NCBI GenBank assembly: GCA_003170295.1
Contig: PNAJ01000142.1
Location: 98,330 to 138,664 of the forward strand
Length of the DNA stretch: 40,335 nucleotides
Source of the DNA: Bryobacterales bacterium
Lineage (GTDB): Bacteria > Acidobacteriota > Terriglobia > Bryobacterales > Bryobacteraceae
Direction of reading: 5' to 3'
The notes under the pieces were generated by a model. That model saw only the letters and a list, made by a program, of their open reading frames with translations. It had not been told where the DNA came from and ran no database searches. Made by a program: the position numbers and the translations under genes. Below are positions 33,349-40,335 of the stretch, one piece after another. Position 1 is the first letter of the stretch, and each line of letters opens with the position of its first letter.

Positions 33349-35118
33349 CTAATCCACAACCGAGCTCCAGCCGCGGCGGTTTAGGTCCCAGTAAATTACT
33401 ACGCCGCCTAGCAGGCCTAACGCCAGTAGGCTGAGGCCGATGGTGGTTTCGTGGAGGAGGAGTTTGCCGACTCCGAAGAGGACTCCGTAGATCAGCACGC
33501 AGCCGGAGATCCAGTCGAGCAGGTTTGAGAGTCCGTCGCGCGAGGGTTTTACGTCGGGGGCGAGGCGGGCGATGGGCTGCCAACCCAAAAAAGACGGGCG
33601 CGTGCGGCGATAGAAGGCGATTAACAGGTCCTGCGGTTCGGGCTTGGTTAGGAACGTGGTCGAGAGCCAGACAACCGTCGTGATACCGACGGTGATCATC
33701 ATTATGTAGGCGAAGTCGACGGGCTTGTCGGTATCGAAATGGAAGCCGACTTGCAGAGCGACGGAGACTAGGAATGCGCTGATCATCGCCGAGACTTCGC
33801 TCCAGGCGTTGATGCGCCACCAATACCAACGGAACAGGAGCACGCTGCCGGTGCCCGCTCCGGTGACGATGAGGAGTTTCCATGCGCCGGAGATGGAGTC
33901 CATATAAAACGTCACGCCAGCGGATACGAAGGTCAGGAGGATCGTGGCGAGCTGCGCAACGACTACGTAGTGATGATCGGTGGCTTTCGGTTTTAGAAAA
34001 CGGCGGTAGAAATCGTTGACGATGTAGCTTGCGCCCCAGTTGAGTTGCGTGGCGATGGTCGACATATAGGCGGCGGCGAAGGCGGCTACCATCAGGCCTC
34101 GGAGAGACGGAGGGAGATAGGCGATCATTACTCGGATATAGCCGGTTTCGGGATCTTTCAAGCCGGGAAATAAGATGAGCGACGTCAGCGCGACCAGGAT
34201 CCAGGGCCACGGGCGCACGGCATAGTGCGCGATGTTGAACCACAGCGTGGCTAGCAGGGAATTTTTTTCATCCTTGGCGCAGAACATGCGCTGGGCGATG
34301 TAGCCTCCGCCACCGGGTTCGGCTCCGGGATACCAGGTGGCCCACCAGTTGAGAGAAATATAAACGAAGAACGTGATCATGGGCATCCAGGCGGAGTCGA
34401 GGTCGGGGATGAAGCTGAGGACGCTGCCTTGATTTCCGCGGGTCGCGTCGATGGCTAGGAGCTTCACTTTCATTTGATCGATGCCGCCGACGGCTTGGAC
34501 GGCGAAGACGGCGAGCGCGATCACCATGGACATTTTTATGACGAACTGAAACATGTCGGTGACCAGGACGCCCCAGAGTCCGGAGAGCGTGGAGATTCCG
34601 GCGGTGAGGACGATCATACCGATGACGATGGCGAGGGCTTGCAGCTTCGTGACGCCGAGGATCAGCATCAGGATATCGACCATGGCTTTATTGACCCAGC
34701 CTAGGATGATGCAGTTGATCGGTATTCCCAAGTAGAGGGCTCTGAAACCTCGCAAAAAAGCGGCGGGCCGGCCGGAATAGCGGATTTCGGAAAACTCGAT
34801 ATCGGTCATGACGCCGGAGCGGCGCCAGAGGCGCGCGTAGAAAAACACGGTCATCATGCCGCTGGCGACGAAGCACCACCAGAGCCAGTTTCCGGCGATG
34901 CCTCCTTTCGCGACCATGCCGGTGACGGCGAGAGGCGTGTCAGCGGCGAAGGTGGTGGCGACCATGGAGGTTCCGGCGAGCCACCAGGGAACGTTGCGGC
35001 CGGAGAGGAAAAATTCGTTGACGCTGGATCCGGCGCGGGACTTGTAATAGAATCCGATGCCGATGTTGAAAGCGAAGTATAGGGCGACTACGGTCCAGTC
35101 GAGGGGTGTGAGCTGCAC
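33349..35118 (-). CDS. Sodium:solute symporter (SSS family)
   Basis: A 589-residue inner-membrane transporter with about 13-15 predicted helices. Family features: LDWTVVALYFAFNIGIGFYYKSRAG at the N-terminus, FFLSGRNVPWWLAGTSMVATTFAADTPLAVTGM (helix 2 with the conserved SLF/AADTP-like sodium-site region), and SGLWGVLVTDMFQFVIKMSMVIALA. The MVAAFAAAYMSTIATQLNWGASYIVNDFYRRF segment corresponds to the conserved helix 8 region with its sodium-site Ser/Thr. The substrate, perhaps a sugar or an organic acid, cannot be inferred. Its 3' end faces the small secreted-protein gene across 85 bp holding a family 1 repeat. Confidence 0.93.
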   Translation of the reverse strand: MQLTPLDWTVVALYFAFNIGIGFYYKSRAGSSVNEFFLSGRNVPWWLAGTSMVATTFAADTPLAVTGMVAKGGIAGNWLWWCFVASGMMTVFFYARLWRRSGVMTDIEFSEIRYSGRPAAFLRGFRALYLGIPINCIILGWVNKAMVDILMLILGVTKLQALAIVIGMIVLTAGISTLSGLWGVLVTDMFQFVIKMSMVIALAVFAVQAVGGIDQMKVKLLAIDATRGNQGSVLSFIPDLDSAWMPMITFFVYISLNWWATWYPGAEPGGGGYIAQRMFCAKDEKNSLLATLWFNIAHYAVRPWPWILVALTSLILFPGLKDPETGYIRVMIAYLPPSLRGLMVAAFAAAYMSTIATQLNWGASYIVNDFYRRFLKPKATDHHYVVVAQLATILLTFVSAGVTFYMDSISGAWKLLIVTGAGTGSVLLFRWYWWRINAWSEVSAMISAFLVSVALQVGFHFDTDKPVDFAYIMMITVGITTVVWLSTTFLTKPEPQDLLIAFYRRTRPSFLGWQPIARLAPDVKPSRDGLSNLLDWISGCVLIYGVLFGVGKLLLHETTIGLSLLALGLLGGVVIYWDLNRRGWSSVVD

Positions 35119-35149
35119 TAGGAAGTTAGTATAGCGAGAAGGAGACAGA

Positions 35150-35169
35150 AGTCAGGAGTCAGGAGTCAG
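35150..35169. repeat. Tandem 7-bp repeats (AGTCAGG)
   Basis: AGTCAGG occurs almost three times and is followed by AATGG. It overlaps the last codons of the small minus-strand frame ending at 35159. The related 14-bp repeat at 38384-38411 has the same AGAATGG border. Confidence 0.7.
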
Positions 35170-35380
35170 AATGGCTCTCCAAAGCTTCATCGGGTTGGGA
35201 TTCTCGTTTAGCGGCGAGGCACTGATGTCCTTTGGCCTTTACCCGCGATGCGCAATCCCGGATCGAACTCGCGGAGTAATCGGTGTACGCTCCGCGATCA
35301 ACAGATCTAAATCCGGATCGCACCGCAGCGCGCAATTGGCGATCGCTGTCGTGGGCCTTTGTCCGTAAAGAGGCTTTCAT
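35159..35380 (-). CDS. Very small protein, possibly the second member of a toxin-antitoxin-like pair
   Basis: A 73-residue frame starting 1 nt after the stop of the 51-residue frame upstream. It reads DSDRQLRAAVRSGFRSVDRG, then YTDYSASSIRDCASRVKAKG, a soluble basic helical pattern that looks more like an antitoxin than a RelE/ParE or PIN toxin. The final residues are encoded by a tandem repeat, so its natural C-terminus may have been replaced. No catalytic residues are visible. The close spacing to the next gene supports co-expression, but the call is tentative. Confidence 0.35.
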   Translation of the reverse strand: MKASLRTKAHDSDRQLRAAVRSGFRSVDRGAYTDYSASSIRDCASRVKAKGHQCLAAKRESQPDEALESHSDS

Positions 35381-35381
35381 G

Positions 35382-35537
35382 TTACACGCCGAACTCCCGC
35401 AGGACGTCTTCGTGAGGAGTGCCAGGACCGGTTTCGCGGCGCGCTGATTCTACCGCGGCCAACTCCGCTTCGGTCTCGATCTCATCGTCATCCGGCGCAG
35501 TCGCCAGGGATAAGGCGATTAAATCAGTTTTCTCCAA
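35382..35537 (-). CDS. Small antitoxin-like protein (51 residues)
   Basis: Starts at TTG 35535-35537 with GGGAG about 8 nt upstream; an in-frame stop just upstream rules out a longer version. An acidic N-terminal half (DDDEIETEAEL) is followed by AAVESARRETGPGTPHEDVLREFGV. The ending PHEDVLREFG is the characteristic C-terminus of short RelB/Phd-like addiction-module antitoxins. The 73-residue frame starts 1 nt after its stop. No recognisable toxin gene follows, so the module may be an orphan or decayed. It is divergent from the coxS operon with about 64 bp between starts. Confidence 0.5.
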   Translation of the reverse strand: MEKTDLIALSLATAPDDDEIETEAELAAVESARRETGPGTPHEDVLREFGV

Positions 35538-35551
35538 GCACCCACTCCCAA

Positions 35552-35580
35552 TTCATCGTACGCTCGATTTTTGATATCTT
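35552..35580 (+). promoter_or_regulatory. Predicted promoter of the cox-type operon
   Basis: TTCATC (35552-35557), 17 nt, TATCTT (35575-35580). The expected start is near 35587, followed by AGAGGA (35591-35596), 5 nt before ATG 35602. Confidence 0.45.
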
Positions 35581-35601
35581 CAATAGCGCTAGAGGATCGC
35601 C

Positions 35602-36063
35602 ATGAACATTAACCTAAAGATCAACGGGAAGACGCATTCCGACGATGTGGAGCCTCGACTGCTCCTGATTCATTATTTGCGTGAAGTGGTTGGGCTGACT
35701 GGGCCTCACGTGGGGTGCGAGACGTCGCTGTGCGGCGCTTGTACTGTTGAGTGCGACGGGAAGGCCGTGAAAAGTTGCACGATGTTCGCGGTGCAGGCGG
35801 ATGGAGCGAACGTCACCACGATTGAAGGGCTCGCGGTCGACGGGAAGCTGCACGCGATGCAGGAGGCGTTTTGGAACGAGCATGGGGCGCAGTGCGGGTT
35901 CTGCACGCCGGGCATGATCATGGCGTCGAAACAGATTCTGGATCGTAATCCGCATCCGACGGATGAGGAAATCCGGATGGGCCTCGAAGGAAACGTTTGC
36001 CGGTGCACGGGGTATCAGCACATTGTGAACGCGGTGCGAGCGGCTGCGAAGGCGGGGGCATAA
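35602..36063 (+). CDS. Molybdenum hydroxylase 2Fe-2S subunit (CoxS-like)
   Basis: The 153-residue small subunit that passes electrons from the molybdenum site to FAD. The plant-type ferredoxin cluster ligands are Cys39, Cys44, Cys47 and Cys59 ([16 protein letters not shown]...KSC). The second cluster in the helical domain uses Cys98, Cys101, Cys133 and Cys135 ([17 protein letters not shown]). It is the first gene of a tight run coxS-coxL-coxM-coxG, with 4 bp to coxL. A good Shine-Dalgarno AGAGGA precedes the ATG. Confidence 0.95.
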   Translation: MNINLKINGKTHSDDVEPRLLLIHYLREVVGLTGPHVGCETSLCGACTVECDGKAVKSCTMFAVQADGANVTTIEGLAVDGKLHAMQEAFWNEHGAQCGFCTPGMIMASKQILDRNPHPTDEEIRMGLEGNVCRCTGYQHIVNAVRAAAKAGA

Positions 36064-36067
36064 CGAT

Positions 36068-38431
36068 ATGGCAACTACTATTGCGAAACCTGAGTTACTG
36101 GTCGGGAAGAGGCTGCGGCGGCGCGAAGATCCTCGACTGATCACGGGTACGGCGACGTACGTCGACGATATAAAGATGCCGGGGATGCTGTACGCGGTGA
36201 TTGTGCGAAGTCCGCACGCGGCGGCTTCGATCAAGTCGATGGATGTTTCGAAAGCGGCGCAACACCCTGGCGTGGCGGCGGTATTCACGGGAAAGGATAC
36301 GGAGAAGGTGGGTCCGGTGCCGTGCGGCTCGTCGCTCCCGGGGCTGAGGGTGCCGCATCATTACATCCTTGCGCCGGAGCGGGTTTATTTCGTGGGGCAT
36401 CCGGTGGCGGTGGTGGTCGCGACGGATCGCTACGTCGCGAAAGATGCGGCGGATCTGATCGAGATCGATTGGGACGTGCGGGGCGCGGTGGCCGATCCGG
36501 AAAAGGCGATCGCGGATGGAGCGCCTCCGGTGCATCCGCAATGGCCGGATAACAAAGCGTTCACGCATCACCAGGAAGGAGGCGACGTCGACAAAGCATT
36601 CGCTGAAGCCGACGTGATCGTGAAGCAGCGCATCACAAGTCAGCGACTGATTCCGACGGCGATGGAGACTCGTGGTGTGGTGGCGGAGTGGCGCGCGGCG
36701 GACCGGCAGTTGAATTTGTATTCTTCGACGCAGATTCCGCATCTGATGCGCAGCCTGGTGGCGCAGATGCTTGGCTTGGAAGAGAATCGATTGCGCGTGG
36801 TGACGCCGGAAGTCGGTGGAGGATTCGGCAGCAAGCTGAATGTCTACGCCGAAGAGGCGCTAATGGGCTTCGTCGCAATGAAGCTGGGGAAGCCGGTGAA
36901 GTGGATCGAATCGCGGCGCGAGAATTTTCTGTGCACGATTCACGGGCGCGGGCACGTGGATTATTACGAGGTCGCGGCGAAGAAGGACGGCACGATCACT
37001 GGGATCAAGCTGCTGATCATACAGGATCTGGGCGCGTATCATCAGCTGCTGACTCCGGCGATTCCGACGCTGAGCGTGCTGATGATGCCGGGTCTTTATA
37101 AGACGGCGAATATTCGCGCGGATATCATCGGGGCGTTCACCAATTGCGTGCCGACGGATGCGTATCGCGGCGCGGGGCGGCCGGAGGCGACGCACGGAAT
37201 CGAGCGGATGGTGGATATTCTGGCGGCGGAGCTGAAGATGGATCCGGTGGAAATTCGGCTAAAAAACTTCATCCAGAAAGAGGATTTTCCGTTCCCGACG
37301 GCGACGGGTTTGACCTACGATACGGGCGATTATTCGCTGCCGCTGAAGAAAGCGCTCGGGATGGTGGGCTACGAAAAGTTGCGCGCGGAGCAAGCCGAGA
37401 AGCGCAAGAAGGGCGAGTTGATGGGGATCGGCATCTCGACCTACGGCGAGATTTGCGCGTTCGGTCCATCGCCCGCGACGCCCGCGGGCGGTTGGGAAAG
37501 CGCGACGGTGAAGATCGATCCGTCGGGCAAGGTGACGGTGATGACGGGCTGCTCCCCGCACGGGCAGGGCGAGGAGACGACGTTCGCGCAGATCGCGGCC
37601 GATGAACTGGGTATCGATATCGACGACATCCTGGTGCTGCACGGCGATACGGCGATTGTGCAGTACGGCATCGGCACGTTCGGGAGCCGCGCGACGGCGG
37701 TCGGCGGCACGGCGCTGTATTTTGCGTTGCAGGATTTGAAGGCGAAAATCAAGAAGTTTGGGGCGTTCCTGCTCGAGTCGGACGATGCGACGCTGGCGGG
37801 CGGTGTGGTGACCTGCAACAAGACGGGCGCATCGAAGACGTTGCAGGAGATCGCGGGGGCGACGTATCGCGCAATGAAGCTGCCGGCGAACACCGAGCCT
37901 GGATTAATCGCGACGCACTTCTGGGAGCCTACGAATTTTACGTTCCCGTTCGGCGCGCACATCGTAGTTTCGGATATCGATCGCGAGACGGGCGGGATTA
38001 CGATTCGCCGGTATATCGCGGTGGACGATTGCGGGAACATTCTGAATCCTCTGATCGTGGATGGGCAGGTGCACGGAGGAGTCGCGCAGGGGCTGGGGCA
38101 GGCGCTGTGGGAGGAGGCGGTGTACGACGAGAGCGGCCAGCTTGTGACCGGTGAGATGACCGATTACGTGCTGCCGAGAGCGCACATGATGCCGTGGATC
38201 GAGAGCGATCACACGACCACGCCGACGCCGGTGAATCCGCTGGGCGTGAAGGGAGTGGGTGAGGCGGGGACGATCGGGTGCTCGCCTGCCATGGTGAATT
38301 CGGTGGTGGATGCGCTGTCGCCTTTAGGCGTGAGGCACATCGATATGCCGATGACGCCCGAGAAAATTTGGCGACTGGTTCAAGGAGCCAGTAGCCAGGA
38401 GCCAGTAGCCAGAATGGGAGAGCGATTATGA
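36068..38431 (+). CDS. Molybdenum hydroxylase large subunit, form II CoxL-like
   Basis: A 787-residue molybdopterin-cytosine-dinucleotide-type catalytic subunit of the xanthine dehydrogenase/CO dehydrogenase family. The motif AYRGAGR at residues 365-371 is that of form II enzymes; true aerobic CO dehydrogenases (form I) have AYxCSFR. The catalytic glutamate is Glu732 in GVKGVGEAGTIG. Form II members may use CO weakly or another substrate, so the reaction is open. The S-L-M order fits form II (form I is M-S-L). Residues ~773-781 are encoded by a perfect 14-bp tandem duplication near the stop. The stop overlaps coxM in ATGA. Confidence 0.92.
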   Translation: MATTIAKPELLVGKRLRRREDPRLITGTATYVDDIKMPGMLYAVIVRSPHAAASIKSMDVSKAAQHPGVAAVFTGKDTEKVGPVPCGSSLPGLRVPHHYILAPERVYFVGHPVAVVVATDRYVAKDAADLIEIDWDVRGAVADPEKAIADGAPPVHPQWPDNKAFTHHQEGGDVDKAFAEADVIVKQRITSQRLIPTAMETRGVVAEWRAADRQLNLYSSTQIPHLMRSLVAQMLGLEENRLRVVTPEVGGGFGSKLNVYAEEALMGFVAMKLGKPVKWIESRRENFLCTIHGRGHVDYYEVAAKKDGTITGIKLLIIQDLGAYHQLLTPAIPTLSVLMMPGLYKTANIRADIIGAFTNCVPTDAYRGAGRPEATHGIERMVDILAAELKMDPVEIRLKNFIQKEDFPFPTATGLTYDTGDYSLPLKKALGMVGYEKLRAEQAEKRKKGELMGIGISTYGEICAFGPSPATPAGGWESATVKIDPSGKVTVMTGCSPHGQGEETTFAQIAADELGIDIDDILVLHGDTAIVQYGIGTFGSRATAVGGTALYFALQDLKAKIKKFGAFLLESDDATLAGGVVTCNKTGASKTLQEIAGATYRAMKLPANTEPGLIATHFWEPTNFTFPFGAHIVVSDIDRETGGITIRRYIAVDDCGNILNPLIVDGQVHGGVAQGLGQALWEEAVYDESGQLVTGEMTDYVLPRAHMMPWIESDHTTTPTPVNPLGVKGVGEAGTIGCSPAMVNSVVDALSPLGVRHIDMPMTPEKIWRLVQGASSQEPVARMGERL
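38384..38411 (+). repeat. Perfect 14-bp tandem duplication inside the end of the coxL-like gene
   Basis: GGAGCCAGTAGCCA twice in a row (38384-38397 and 38398-38411), followed by GAATGGGAGAG. It adds the residues GASSQEPVAR before the stop at 38431. It shares the AGAATGG border with the array at 35150-35169. Confidence 0.85.
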
Positions 38432-39282
38432 TTCCGCAGACGTTCGAATATACGGCTCCGAAGACGCTGGAGGAAGCGTTACAGATTATTGCCGGCGGAG
38501 GCAAGCCTCTTTCCGGCGGGATGAGTCTGATCCCGATGATGAAGCTGAGACTGGCTGCGCCGGATCACCTGGTGGATCTGGGGCGGTTGAAGGATCTGCA
38601 CTACATTCGCGAAGAGGGTGGCGCCCTTCATATTGGTGCGACGACGACTCACCAAGACGTTGCTTCGTCGGCGCTGGTGCGCGGGAAATGTCCGCTGCTC
38701 GCGCAGACGGCGGGGGGCGTGGGCGATCCGCAGGTGCGCAATCGTGGGACGATCGGCGGGAGCGTGGCGCATGCGGATCCTTCGGCCGATTATCCCGCGG
38801 CGATGCAGGCACTGGAAGCGAAGTTCGTGCTGAAGGGCGCGAAGTCGGAGCGAACGGTCGCGGCGGCCGACTTCTTTCTCGACACATTCCTGACTGCGCT
38901 CGAACCGGGTGAGATTGTCCGCGAGGTGATCGTTCCGGTGGAGGACGGAAGCACCGGGACGCACTACGAAAAAGTAGTGCAAAAGGCCAGTGGGTTCGCG
39001 GTGGTTGGAATCGCGGTGCGAATTTCAAGGAAGGCTGGGAAGATCGTGTGGGCGCGCGTGGGCGTGACGGGTCTGGCAAACCATGCGTATCGCGCGACGG
39101 CGGTGGAGAAGGGGCTGGCAGGAACGAGCGGCGGCGCGACGGAGGTGCAAAACGCCGCGGCTGTGGTTGCCGACGGCATTGAGGCGAACTCCGATCTGCA
39201 CGCATCGGCGGAATATCGCAAACACCTGGCAGTGGTACATACTATCAGAGCGCTGCTGGCCGCCCTCGCGAGGACGGCGTGA
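38428..39282 (+). CDS. Molybdenum hydroxylase FAD subunit (CoxM-like)
   Basis: The 284-residue medium subunit carrying FAD. FAD-binding blocks: GGGKPLSGGMSLIPMMKLR at about 23-41 (family pattern AGGxSLxPxMKxR) and TIGGSVAHADPSADYP at 108-123. Start and stop overlap neighbours (ATGA with coxL, GTGA with coxG), so the operon is tightly coupled. It passes electrons from CoxS to a quinone or other acceptor. Confidence 0.95.
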   Translation: MIPQTFEYTAPKTLEEALQIIAGGGKPLSGGMSLIPMMKLRLAAPDHLVDLGRLKDLHYIREEGGALHIGATTTHQDVASSALVRGKCPLLAQTAGGVGDPQVRNRGTIGGSVAHADPSADYPAAMQALEAKFVLKGAKSERTVAAADFFLDTFLTALEPGEIVREVIVPVEDGSTGTHYEKVVQKASGFAVVGIAVRISRKAGKIVWARVGVTGLANHAYRATAVEKGLAGTSGGATEVQNAAAVVADGIEANSDLHASAEYRKHLAVVHTIRALLAALARTA

Positions 39283-39722
39283 AGATTTCCGGATCTCACA
39301 CGCTCCAATTTCCACCGGAAAAAGCGTACACGCTGATGCAGGATCCCGATGTGCTGGCGCGCGCGATTCCAGGCTGCGAGAGCCTGGAAAAGACGGGAGA
39401 AGACGAGTACCGCATGAAGATGAAGATGGCTCTGGCGAGCTTTTCCGGGGCCTTCGAGGGAAAAGTGCGGATCACGGATCAAACTCCGCCACAGAGCTTC
39501 CGGCTGCTGGTGGAAGGCACGGGAAAGATCGGGTTCATGAGGGGTAACGGGCTATTGAAGCTGGCGGCGAGCGGCGCGGGAACCGAGGTGTCCTACGAAG
39601 GAGACGCGCTGGTCGGCGGCACGATGGCAGCCGTCGGACAAAGGCTGATCGACGGCACGGCGAGGATGTTGATCAAGCGGTTCTTCGAGAAGCTCGGGGA
39701 AGAGAAGGCTGCTTCTGGATAA
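39279..39722 (+). CDS. CoxG-like SRPBCC protein
   Basis: A 147-residue CoxG/SRPBCC fold protein: KISGSHTLQFPPEKAYTLMQDPDVLARAIPGCESLEK at the N-terminus is the family signature. RLLVEGTGKIGFMRGNG and GTEVSYEGDALVGGTMAAVGQRLIDG follow. CoxG proteins help assemble or anchor CO-dehydrogenase-type enzymes at the membrane. The start is GTG 39279, overlapping the coxM stop. The stop codon reaches the first A residues of the inverted-repeat element at 39721, which suggests the element inserted right at the gene end. Confidence 0.92.
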   Translation: MKISGSHTLQFPPEKAYTLMQDPDVLARAIPGCESLEKTGEDEYRMKMKMALASFSGAFEGKVRITDQTPPQSFRLLVEGTGKIGFMRGNGLLKLAASGAGTEVSYEGDALVGGTMAAVGQRLIDGTARMLIKRFFEKLGEEKAASG

Positions 39723-39834
39723 AAAAATGGAGACAGACCGCTCGGTCCACCGGCGCGGCGGTGTGGAGTGCTTGTGCGGGAAATGGTGGCGCCTTGGGAC
39801 AGAGCGGTCAATCCAGGTCAGTCCCCATTTTTTT
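39721..39834. mobile_element. 114-bp non-coding element with terminal inverted repeats (MITE-like)
   Basis: The left end AAAAAAATGGAGACAGACC (39721-39739) matches the reverse complement of the right end (39816-39834) at 17 of 19 positions, with A7 and T7 runs at the outer edges. Inside, GACCGCTCGGTCC (39735-39747) is repeated inverted at 39796-39809 with one mismatch. No open frame codes for a transposase. It lies between convergent coxG and the carboxylase gene. As I recall, ATGGGGACxGACC ends occur on REP-type elements of many bacteria. Confidence 0.65.
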
Positions 39835-39850
39835 CGCGATTTCGAAATGA

Positions 39851-39874
39851 AGGCGAGACCGCCTGTCCTACCCT
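39851..39874 (+). repeat. 24-bp hairpin repeat, family 4, copy B
   Basis: AGGCGAGACCGCCT followed by GTCCTACCCT, 23 of 24 identical to 31337-31360 in the same orientation. It starts 16 bp after the MITE-like element and 15 bp before the carboxylase stop codon. Confidence 0.75.
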
Positions 39875-39888
39875 CCCCGCGTGATTTC

Positions 39889-40335
39889 TCACAAAGGAAT
39901 ATTCCCGTGCTTCTTGCGCGGCATGGTGTCCACTTTGGTCGCGAGGAGGCGCAAGGCGCGGATTACTCGGGGGCGGGTGTGGCGGGGCTCGATTACGTCG
40001 TCCAGAAAACCGTGCTCCGCCGCTACAAAAGGATTGGCGAAACGCTCCTTGAATTCCTCGGTTTTGGCGCGGCGGACGGCGTCGGGATCGGGAGCATCGG
40101 TGAGCTCGCGGCGGTAGACGATGTTGACGGCTCCTTCGGGTCCCATGACGGCGATCTCGGCGGAGGGCCAGGCGAGGTTGACGTCGGTGCGGAGGTGCTT
40201 CGATCCCATGACACAGTAGGCTCCGCCGTAGGCTTTGCGGGTGATGACGGTGATCTTCGGGACGGTCGCCTCGGCGTAGGCGTAGAGGAGTTTCGCGCCA
40301 TGCCGGATGATGCCGCCGAACTCCTGCGCGGTGCC
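39889..40335 (-). CDS. Acyl-CoA carboxylase carboxyltransferase subunit, 3' part (PccB/MmdA-like)
   Basis: The C-terminal 148 residues of a biotin-dependent carboxyltransferase; the gene runs off the right edge of the window. [40 protein letters not shown] is the conserved acyl-CoA/oxyanion region, and [20 protein letters not shown] and [16 protein letters not shown] follow. It ends KKHGNIPL, the typical PccB terminus. Propionyl-CoA carboxylase is most likely (making methylmalonyl-CoA); methylmalonyl-CoA decarboxylase or another acyl-CoA carboxylase cannot be excluded. It fits with the mutase subunit at 19712-21196. Confidence 0.93.
   Translation of the reverse strand, partial: GTAQEFGGIIRHGAKLLYAYAEATVPKITVITRKAYGGAYCVMGSKHLRTDVNLAWPSAEIAVMGPEGAVNIVYRRELTDAPDPDAVRRAKTEEFKERFANPFVAAEHGFLDDVIEPRHTRPRVIRALRLLATKVDTMPRKKHGNIPL

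Noticed and set aside
35171..35368. 65-codon plus-strand frame in the symporter-coxS gap
   Set aside because: Begins within the AGAATGG border of a tandem repeat and has no domain; the minus-strand pair in the same place has better spacing and a recognisable antitoxin-like tail.

Overview
The window is about 40 kb of GC-rich, densely packed bacterial chromosome. It most resembles an acidobacterium of the Bryobacterales/'Candidatus Solibacter' type. That is an inference from gene content: an orphan FtsX/MacB-type permease of the kind expanded in Acidobacteria, a PadR regulator with a partner carrying the LxPRxFRxRFGxEM motif, a winged-helix plus one-membrane-helix regulator, a carboxypeptidase-regulatory-like domain on a membrane protein, and many intergenic paired-hairpin repeats. 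Nothing looks like a prophage or an integrated plasmid. No CRISPR array, rRNA or complete insertion sequence was seen.

Left part (1-11,200): 5' part of metK (minus strand); a convergent DUF433/DUF5615 toxin-antitoxin-like pair; a large orphan permease; an aldo/keto reductase with a small secreted protein; tRNA-Asp; an acid-sugar dehydratase-like enolase-superfamily enzyme; then the conserved housekeeping run phoH-like, ybeY, corC/hlyC-like, era, followed by a BON-domain secreted protein.

Middle (11,200-25,700): purH and a KDPG-aldolase gene (minus), divergent from a fumarylacetoacetase-family gene with only 26 bp between start codons; a winged-helix/membrane regulator; trmFO-xerC (minus); a Gfo/Idh/MocA oxidoreductase; a Phd/VapC toxin-antitoxin pair with a perfect palindrome upstream; a methylmalonyl-CoA mutase large subunit coupled to a small membrane protein; guaB; a predicted beta-barrel protein; a TlpA-like thioredoxin; tRNA-Ser(CGA).

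Right part (25,700-40,335): a secreted alpha/beta hydrolase; an SGNH + MBOAT O-acyltransferase pair; YceI next to a regulatory-like-domain/four-helix histidine-rich membrane protein (a possible counterpart of yceI-yceJ); padR with a membrane EF-hand protein; a small secreted protein; a sodium:solute symporter; two very small minus-strand genes that resemble antitoxins; a form II-type molybdenum hydroxylase operon coxS-coxL-coxM-coxG; and the 3' part of an acyl-CoA carboxylase carboxyltransferase gene. The mutase and the carboxylase both fit propionyl-/methylmalonyl-CoA metabolism.

Two themes run through the non-coding DNA. First, every convergent gap longer than 20 bp carries a hairpin-forming repeat from one of several small families that recur in the window. 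Second, many genes have a TANNNT-type -10 box 5-9 nt before the start codon and no Shine-Dalgarno sequence, suggesting frequent leaderless transcription, while others have textbook GGAGG sites. Product names come from recognising motifs by eye; no database search was possible.
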